From the NCBI GenBank assembly GCA_963693315.1, contig OY856186.1, positions 72,286,128-72,350,127 on the forward strand: 64,000 nt of DNA. Reading direction: 5' to 3'. The position numbers and the translations under genes were made by a program. The notes under the pieces were generated by a model, which made no database searches, was not told the DNA's origin, and saw only the letters and a list, made by a program, of their open reading frames with translations. This DNA comes from Diogma glabrata (taxonomy: Eukaryota; Arthropoda; Insecta; Diptera; Cylindrotomidae). Positions 56,891 through 64,000 of the stretch are shown piece after piece (within the stretch, counting starts at the first letter, position 1; every line of letters starts with the position of its first letter).

Positions 56891-57452
56891 AATCCCTGGA
56901 CCCACACCGATTTCATTTGATGATTACCATACATTTTATACTTCGTGAGGCACCTGTCCTTGACGAGCCCGAAAACTTTTGTTCTGCGAAATTACTCAAA
57001 TCGGCCGCTTTTTCTTTCGGCAAGCTCCGAAAAAGGCCGATTGACCGGGATCTTCTAAATTTTATTTTTAACTATGGGGGTTGGAAATTTGATTTAGAAC
57101 ACGAGGGTAACCTTGTCCGTCAAAAATTTGTCTGATATTGTCGAGTCCGACAATCCAAACCTACCGAAATGTCAGTTGTCGGACTCGACAATAGCAGACA
57201 CATTTTGGTCGGACAGGGTTACCCTCGTGTTCTAAATCAAATTTCCAACCACCACAGTTAAAAAAAAAATGTGGTAGCAAATTTACAAGATCGCGGGCAA
57301 TCGGCATTTTTCAAAGCTTGCCGAACGAAAAGGCGGTCGATTTGAGCAAAGTCGCAGAACAAAAGTTTTCGGGCTTGTCAAGGACAGGCGCCTCATGAAG
57401 TATAAAATATGTGGTAATAATCACATGAAATCGGCGTGGGCCCAGGGTCTAA
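56891..57452. mobile_element. Foldback MITE, about 560 bp
   Basis: The left arm (AATCCCTGGACCCACACCGA, GTCCTTGACGAGCCCGAAAA, AACACGAGGGTAACC, TTGTCGAGTCCGACAA) is returned in reverse complement on the right (GGACTCGACAA, GGGTTACCCTCGTGTT, TTTTCGGGCTTGTCAAGGAC, GCCCAGGGTCT). The arms are about 265 bp with a centre near 57165. A 72-codon frame in the left arm (56917-57135) is part of the arm, not a gene. Confidence 0.88.
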
Positions 57453-58299
57453 AAGTTTTGTTACCAAACCTTCTAATTTATATATGAAATACATTTTTTT
57501 AACGTTTTTGAATTTTTGGACAAGAATGCGAATGAACCCGTGTTCGTCCTTCCCAGCCCAGTGGTGCTTGTGCATACAAATTTCGTTTTTATAGTCTGGG
57601 TCGCTTTAACGTCAGCCGGGGTGAACCTTTCATATTTTGATGAAGTCATTTATTCTATATTTCTTGTGATTTCTATTCAACAAGCCCCTTACAGTATTTC
57701 TAAATAAAAAACTGATACAAACTGTTTATCTTTCAAGTTCCTCAAATAGGCAGACAAAAACTATATTTTTAACATAACATTTTAAATTTTTCTTCTGACT
57801 CTATAAATGAAATAACAATTGTTTAAAACTGTCGGACAATGACCTAGATTGCACTATTCATTCTCGTAATTTTAGATTTTTCGAGAACAGCTGAAAAACA
57901 AATGAACCGATTCGTTAAAAAAGACGCTCTAAGTCACATCAATTGCGGCAGTTTTCATTTAAATCGTGTTATCCATTCGTGAGAAATTGTTTAATTATTG
58001 TTTACTTGCGTACAATAATACACATACACATTCATGTCAGCTAAAAATTCCTAACCCACTTCAACAGGTGTTGAAATGTGAAAATATCATAAAGATTTCG
58101 ATTATATCAATCGACCCAAATACAATACTTCCCATGTTGCGATATTAATTATTTGTCGGTATGAGCTATTATTGTAGATCAAGAGGAGATTCTTATTTGG
58201 TTAATAGATCAGTGGGAATAGGAAACGTCGAAGTACAGCAACCAATTGTTTCAGCCCAATAGGTACATCCAATCAGTACATAAAGTGGCGGTTTGAATT
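57453..58299. other. Gene-free stretch
   Basis: No recognised gene or repeat. Confidence 0.4.
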
Positions 58300-58306
58300 C
58301 CTAAGT

Positions 58307-58440
58307 TGTGTAACCTTGGAGGGATCGCATGGAGGGATCAGTTTTTATTGTTTTGTAAATTTTTTTTGTTTTTTGTTTGTTTTTTTGTTGTGACACATAT
58401 TGTAATTCCTACTACACAACACAATTTATTAAAAAAAAAA
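58307..58440 (+). mobile_element. Severely 5'-truncated LINE 3' end
   Basis: TTGTGACACATATTGTAATT, then CCTACTACACAACAC and an A-run (58431-58440) repeat, in the other orientation, the 3' UTR of the LINE at 48636-48935. CCTAAGT at 58300-58306 and 58441-58447 is a plausible 7-bp target duplication. Confidence 0.6.
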
Positions 58441-59839
58441 CCTAAGTCATTCAAGGGTGTAGTCAACAGACTAAGGTCGCCGAAAAACTTACTTTAGCTA
58501 TAACTGCAAGGTATAGTTCCATCCATAAATTGATTTTTGTTTATTCCAACTTTTTTATCCCAAAGATAAATCAATTCTTCAGTTGCCCATTTTTGTTTAC
58601 CTGAGCAGATGGAATTGCAGGTAAAAGGTGTTTCTTCGCCATCTGATGATACGGCAGTTGTATTGTGTAAGAAGATCCCGATAGAGTAAAAGTAAGAAAT
58701 AAACGAATATTCGTTTACTGTCCTCCTTTTTTAAAGTTGACTGTTTTAGTTAACTGTTGCGATGAAATAATGATTCAAAGTGAACCAAATAAAAAGGAGA
58801 AATGATGAACCCAATAAAAATCTCATTAAAAATGCTCGATTTCATAGAAATTAATCATATTTCCAATAAAAGAACAATTTGGTTTAATGTTTAATGTCTT
58901 CGATAAGAAAACGCTTATCGAATTGAAATCTCTTATCAACTAATCCTTAATTGACTCTAATGATAAACGATTTAAATATATTTTCGACAACCCTCATCAA
59001 TAGGTATTTACGTTATTAGTATTGTGACAAAATCTAACATCTAGTTTATAATCTTTAGGTAAATCTTAATACTAATGTTTTTGAAACTAACAAGGTAGTA
59101 AATAGTCGAATTAGAATTCAAACTAATTTTTTAAGTAGTTTCTTTCCGTAAATATCTTTCGAATCAACTTACATTTTATAATTTTTTTAATTTATTTTTA
59201 ATTTGTGTAAACATGCCATGGCTTTATTTTGATTGTCGTTTGTATTTTTATGTTGCTATGAGTATGTGAAACCATTTTTAGTGTAATTGTAATGGATTCT
59301 TATTATAATTTTGTTTGTATATTATTACTAAAGATTGCAACATGTGCAAATTTGCATACTTATATGTATGCTAATCAAAAGCTCATAGGTTAAAAAACGC
59401 AAGTGTTGCATTAAGTTGTTCGAAAAATACACCAAACCAAAATTTCCATTCTGTGTGCTGTGCGTTTCTGTTTCACCTATTATTGCCATAAAATTTACCA
59501 ACAATGCAGCAAACCCTGCAAAGTTAGCACTAGTTGACTTATCTAATTTTATCTGAAAAGTTTTCTAATTTCTTCTTGGATCATAAGCTTTAGTCCAAAA
59601 ACGAAGAAAACCAGGTCACGATTTTTGCAAGCTTACAGGTACCACAACTATGGTAATAAAATTTTCTTTAATAATCCAACAAGCTGATCTTAAAACCGGG
59701 CGAATATATAAATTTTTTTAAATAAATTAACTTTCAACCTTACAAAATCTTTATCGCCAGCAACAAAGCAAAACGTTAAAATTCTAATATTATTATAATT
59801 AACACTGTTTGCCGTTGGCACTTGGCGTAAGTTTTCAAA
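58441..59839. other. Gene-free AT-rich stretch
   Basis: No coding or structural feature recognised. Confidence 0.4.
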
Positions 59840-60127
59840 TAACATAATGTCAATCTCTTGTTACTTTACGCAAATAACTTATTTAATAAGTTTAATAAAA
59901 ATTAAAAAAAACAAAGATTTTTTATAATTTTACTGTTACTCTATATATATTTCAGCTTGTTAGGCCATCTTCTGGAGTAAATTTACTCCAGAAGATGATG
60001 TCCTAACAAGCTGAAATATATATAGAGTAACAGTAAAATCATAAAAAAAACTTTGTTTTCTTTAATTTTTATTAAACTTATTAAATAAGTTATTTGCGTA
60101 AAGTAACAAGAGATTGACATTATGTTA
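59840..60127. mobile_element. Near-perfect foldback MITE, 288 bp
   Basis: The arms run TAACATAATGTCAATCTCTT ... TTCTGGAGTAAA and back, about 142 bp each with only a few mismatches. The centre is GGAGTAAATTTACTCC. The outermost TA on each side could be a TA target duplication, as in Tc1/mariner-type MITEs. Non-coding. Confidence 0.9.
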
Positions 60128-60540
60128 TCTAATTTTATTCTTACTTGTTTCTATAAATTTACTGTTTGAGGATTAGCGAAAAATGACGAAACAAATTCGT
60201 CATGTTTTACATATTTGTACAAAAAAGATTAAGGTCAATTCAGTTTATTTTTTATTTAACGGGTCAACGTCTTTTTGAACACATTTCAATTGTACATTGA
60301 TTTTGATTTAATCAATAGATTGCATCTACAAACACATCTCCAATATTTGCTTACCACATGTTTTGTCATACTTTAGTATTAGTTTAGATAAAACAAAAAC
60401 TTCAAATAAGAATGGTTGGTTTTCTTGAGAGTGTTACCGTATCGGTTGAAAATGCTCGTGGTTCAGAAAAGTTTGATAATTTTTTCTGCATTTACTATTA
60501 ATTTCTAGGAGTACAAGTTTCTTTTCATAAACTTAAAAGC
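60128..60540. other. Gene-free spacer
   Basis: Nothing recognised. Confidence 0.4.
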
Positions 60541-61520
60541 TATCATGACTCCGTGTAAATGCAGGCAAGAAGCCTGAATACGACCTAACCGCCATGGATA
60601 AGGACTTCTATTATGCATAAACACGTAAACCTTGAACACGGTTCGGCAACCGTTCGTGTGCCAGACACTGCCACTGACGGTAGGTAGCTTTCAATACCGC
60701 CCGGTCTCTTTTTGGACAATAAAGTGTTTTTTGAGTGCAATGTCTGATATCAGATATTTAGTTTATTTTTTACCATGAGACCAAAACTGTGTATATGACA
60801 ATTTGGGTTTTATCAGAGTTAGATGCAACCAACGTAATATTTTGGAACTTAATCCCCAGATTTTTCCAAACAGGTTTCTGCAGGTGAAGAAAGCCTTATT
60901 AGTTATTACTAAGGACGATAATAGTAGTTTTTTGCGGATGGACAGACAGCCTCCACCTGTTTCGTAAATTAATCACAGGGTCCAAAGCCTAGATATGTTA
61001 ACAGACAGTTGATTTATGCTTTCCTTCCACTATGCTTTTCTCCCGTCATGACTGCATTTTTGACGGCGAAGCCATCAGTAGTTAGAATTTTTCAGTTTAT
61101 TTAGAAGATCATCAGCAACTATTAACCAAAGCAACAGAAAGAATATCCTTTGAGAACATTCTCTAGATATCCTAACGATTACCCAGTTTTGCGTAATCGT
61201 AATTTTTTAGATTAAAACGGTGCGAACGATTTGATTGCCCCGTTGTTTAGTTGGGTAGGAATATTCTGTTAGATGTAGTTGATCTTCAACTCTCATAGTT
61301 TTAGGATCTATAGATTTTGATCGTCACGGATGAAGAGCCCGGTGAATTTTTCTGTAAAAGTGTCTCTGCAAAAGAGATTCGTTGGAGCTGGTGGTGTAGG
61401 TATCAATCAGTCTGCAGATTAAATCCAGACAATTTACGTCGTCAGATCTACGTAGTTTTAGGAATCAAACTGCAGGCGGCAAACTGTCTGTCTTGCCGCA
61501 GAGCTTTCTCCAACTATTAA
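60541..61520 (-). pseudogene. I/Loa-type LINE reverse transcriptase relic
   Basis: Minus strand. CSQRIFFLLLWLIVADDLLN then KLKNSN (61150-61080) matches the RT block GCPQGGVLSPLLW.LVVDDLL. The next piece (TDGFA, TGEKHSG) sits where GFADD.VI..RG should be but has lost the DD. Further on, a YLGF-like word near 61000 precedes FFTCRNLFGKIWGL and SKILRWLHLTLIKPKLSYT (60890-60790), the typical CRR.FG..WGL.P...W.Y...VRP.L.YG block of I/Loa/R1 LINEs. The last part to 60541 is GC-richer with weak similarity. Many frameshifts; the upstream part (61200-61520) is uncertain. Confidence 0.6.
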
Positions 61521-62081
61521 TTTGTGATCGGTTGAGTTCTTTCTTGTAGTGGGTAAGGATTGATTGGAGCTTTGTTCAGTTATTTTTATTTCTTCTACAT
61601 TTAAAAGTTAACTAAACAACTAAATAATGAGATCGCCAACAATAGCTGTTTGTAAGGGTTAAGAATAATAACCTAAAGAGAAACAAGCTTGTATGATTTA
61701 AGTGGTATGATATAAGTGATAAATCGGCACAACTTTAAGCCTTACTCAATCTGATTCATGTTTCTTAAATAAAGAATTACATCAAAGTTACACTTACTTA
61801 ATCACTTTCAGAAAAATACCAGTTTGTTTTTTTTGTCCACTTCAAGCCGATTCATGTTCTACATCCAACGAACTGTATATAAAAAGCTATAAATGCTTAG
61901 CTGATTTCAAATCTATCAGGATTGCGTTTTAACTATAGGTCGAGAAAATATTCATATCTATAGAACAAATTTTACATATCGACTACAAAAGCTGTAAAAT
62001 AAAATGGATGTCTAAATACGAAACTCACAAAGCGCCAGCCATGAGCCAATGTAAGAGGTTGATGCATCCAAACTTGATTTT
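61521..62081. other. Gene-free spacer before the gap
   Basis: No feature recognised. Confidence 0.4.
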
Positions 62082-62281
62082 NNNNNNNNNNNNNNNNNNN
62101 NNNNNNNNNNNNNNNNNNNNNNNNNNNNNNNNNNNNNNNNNNNNNNNNNNNNNNNNNNNNNNNNNNNNNNNNNNNNNNNNNNNNNNNNNNNNNNNNNNNN
62201 NNNNNNNNNNNNNNNNNNNNNNNNNNNNNNNNNNNNNNNNNNNNNNNNNNNNNNNNNNNNNNNNNNNNNNNNNNNNNNNNN
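62082..62281. other. Assembly gap (200 N)
   Basis: A run of exactly 200 N, probably a placeholder of unknown true length. It is flanked on the right by repeated sequence, a likely cause of the assembly break. Confidence 0.95.
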
Positions 62282-62900
62282 AATTTTAAAAATAGCGTTG
62301 ATGGCGTAGGTCAAGCATTTTTCACAATAGGAAAGTACCAACCTTATCCTCAAACATGTCAAAATTTTAAAATAGCATTAATTTTGTTCTAAGGATATTC
62401 CTTTTTAAAGATGTGCATTTCAGGTAAGCTTTGTTTTACAAGTGCTGGAAAAATAAATACAGAGGAATCTTTTTGTTTACGCTGTTAAAAATATTATGAA
62501 ATTAATTTTGTGAAGATGGCGCTGATGCGAGACGCCGCTTAAAAAGTAATTTTTGAAAATTTTTTACGTTAAATAAAAGTTTCAACCTTATCCTAAAACA
62601 TTTCAAAATTTAAAGAAGAGTTTATTTTGGTTCTAAAACTATTAATTTTTAGAAATGTGCACCTCAGGTAAAAAATTTAAGTTCAAAACTAAACGCCATA
62701 ACTAAACTTTCAATATTGGCAAATTTAAGAAGAAGATCGAAACTTTCATATTGCGAAAAAAATATTCAAAAAATATTCACGTACAATGACTCACGACGTC
62801 AGCGCCATCTTTAAAATTTTTATTTCATAATATTTTTAACAGTGTAAGCAAAAAATTTACTATGCATTTTTTCGATAGGCCAGTTTTTTGCCGTTCCAAA
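62282..62900. repeat. Inverted and direct MITE-like repeats beside the gap
   Basis: CAACCTTATCCT and ATGTGCA(T/C)(T/C)TCAGGTA occur at 62338/62409 and again at 62584/62653, about 245 bp apart. GTTAAAAATATTATGAAATT with AAGATGGCGCTGA (62482-62524) pairs in inverted orientation with 62797-62845. The same words appear at 46680-46860. Probably two nested copies of one element. Confidence 0.65.
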
Positions 62901-63261
62901 GCACCAACATTTGTTGATATCGGGTTCTCTTGCATTTCCGTTCTCTTGCAAGTTGATTTCTATGTCTGGGTTTGAATTCCCAGAAATCTTTTGGACCAAA
63001 CTAAAAACTAAAATTTTTCTAAAAAACGCGCATTTTTTTTTCACTTGTCAAGTATTAAGTCGATCAAAAATTGTCTGCGTCAGCATCGGTTGTCCAGATC
63101 ACGAATTTCTTATAAATAAAGAAACGATATCTTTAAATTTGGCAAGTTTTAAGGCAAGAGTAGAACTTTCAAAGACGTTTTGGATCGCCCAGAAAAATAA
63201 TTACATATACTCTACTATATAAATAGATAAATATTTTAACCGATCTTTATTTTATTTTCAG
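62901..63261. other. Upstream region of the FKBP exon
   Basis: A CTATATAAATAG box lies near 63216-63226, and TTTATTTTATTTTCAG ends exactly one base before the ATG at 63262. Either a 5' UTR intron ends here (acceptor at 63261), or transcription starts just downstream of the TATA box and the CAG is chance. The CTGGGTTTGAATTCCCAG hairpin at 62967-62984 is noted but not a gene. Confidence 0.4.
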
Positions 63262-63440
63262 ATGATTAAATCAATATTAGCAATTGTATCATGTCTCTTC
63301 GTTATTGTTAGTTGTAGTTCGACATTTAAAATTGATGTTATAAGCGTACCTGAAGGATGTTCGGAACGTTCAAAACTCACAGATATGCTAACAATGCACT
63401 ACACAGGAACACTTACAGATGGCACAAAATTCGATTCAAG
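63262..63440 (+). CDS. Fkbp14: FKBP-type prolyl isomerase, first coding exon (partial)
   Basis: A host gene for a secretory-pathway peptidyl-prolyl cis-trans isomerase that catalyses X-Pro bond rotation during protein folding in the ER. The ATG at 63262 starts a hydrophobic signal peptide (MIKSILAIVSCLFVIVSCSS). The mature start KIDVISVPEGCSERSK is followed by the FKBP fold entry LTMHYTGTLTDGTKFDS, with the conserved active-site Tyr (HYTG) and Phe-Asp (KFDS). The exon ends TTCGATTCAAG with a GTAGGC donor at 63441. The split codon AG plus C or T from the next exon would give the second Ser of the usual FDSS. The pattern fits insect Fkbp14 and FKBP2; which orthologue is uncertain. The remaining exons lie beyond 64000. 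Confidence 0.88.
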
Positions 63441-64000
63441 GTAGGCCTTTTAATGATATACATATTACAGGTTTTAAATTTCAATTTTGATACATATAAT
63501 TTTATTGTGATATATATGGACTTAAAATTAATCCCATCTGATTTCCCATAAATTATACGGAAAACATTTTCAGTTTTCGATTTTTGTTATGCAACATGTT
63601 TGTAATTTGTATGTAATATTCTGTTTTGAATTTGTGGTGTTGTATAACAACATCTATTTTTATTATATCATTGCTATTGTGAATGAACCGCAATGCGACT
63701 CTCATTCATCAGATCAAAATATTTACTACGAGATAGCAAATATGTATATATCAATGAATGAATGATATGCTGAATTTGAAAACAAAGAAAACATCTCGCA
63801 ATATATTACGAGAGATTGCCAGATATGTTATTTATTGAATATTTGCTGTCAACGGCTAATCATGACTAAAATTCATGTTTTCGCCAATAGATAAAATTTT
63901 ATTTTTGGATCTTCACCTGAAAATTTTTTTGATTTTCAAATTTTCGAACGTTAGTTTTTCTATTTTCAATTTAAATAAATTTTTGTTATTTCCGGAAATA
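63441..64000 (+). other. Intron of the FKBP gene, to window end
   Basis: It begins with the GTAGGC donor. No continuation of the FKBP domain (expected next residues around FDRDQPF and VIKGWD) is found up to 64000. AT-rich, containing ATGAATGAATGA-type short repeats near 63750. Confidence 0.75.

Noticed and set aside
56917..57135. 72-codon frame with LLKSAAFSFGKLRKRPIDRD
   Set aside because: It is wholly inside the left arm of a foldback MITE, and the mirror copy on the right does not keep the frame.
62967..62984. tRNA T-arm-like CTGGGTTTGAATTCCCAG
   Set aside because: The loop is eight bases, and no acceptor stem, D-arm or anticodon arm can be placed around it.

Overview
The window looks like AT-rich, repeat-packed nuclear DNA of an insect, probably a dipteran. 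The basis is one spliced host exon (an FKBP-type prolyl isomerase at the far right, closest in style to insect Fkbp14) embedded in dipteran-style transposable elements: Ty3/gypsy, Jockey-, RTE- and I/Loa-type non-LTR elements, a Penelope-like element, a PIF/Harbinger relic and many foldback MITEs. There are no operons, ribosome-binding sites or CRISPR arrays. A 200-base run of N at 62082-62281 shows this is a scaffold. The species call is inference.

Left part (1-22 kb). A 5'-truncated Jockey-like LINE on the minus strand is split by a complete 8.7-kb Ty3/gypsy element (2207-10948). That element has two 1064-bp LTRs that are almost identical, TG..CA ends and a TAGG target duplication, yet carries gag and pol lesions. 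Further right are foldback elements, an LTR end with a tRNA-Trp-type primer site (about 14262-14575), and a three-level nest: an endonuclease-less RTE-type LINE (minus strand, about 16050-21616) is split by a Penelope-like element (17270-20716), which is itself split by a 1.1-kb insert (18289-19424) carrying a piece of a host DUF4743/Nudix hydrolase gene.

Middle (22-39 kb). This part is almost gene-free: an about 3-kb direct tandem duplication (24041-29786), inverted and direct copies of an AT-rich minisatellite-bearing repeat, long foldback elements, a Harbinger transposase scrap, a LINE RT fragment on the minus strand and an about 830-bp tandem array (33.8-35.95 kb).

Right part (39-64 kb). 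A complete, apparently intact RTE-type LINE lies at 39206-42548, with a 12-bp target duplication, a poly(A) tail and a strong candidate HDV-like self-cleaving ribozyme fold at its exact 5' end. It is followed by LINE scraps (RNase H domain, 3' tails), an internally deleted RTE derivative, a decayed relative of the gypsy gag region, more foldback MITEs, an I/Loa-type RT relic, and the host FKBP exon at 63262-63440, which continues out of the window.

The host contributes one certain coding exon. The rest is a record of successive transposon insertions whose order can be read from the nesting and target duplications.
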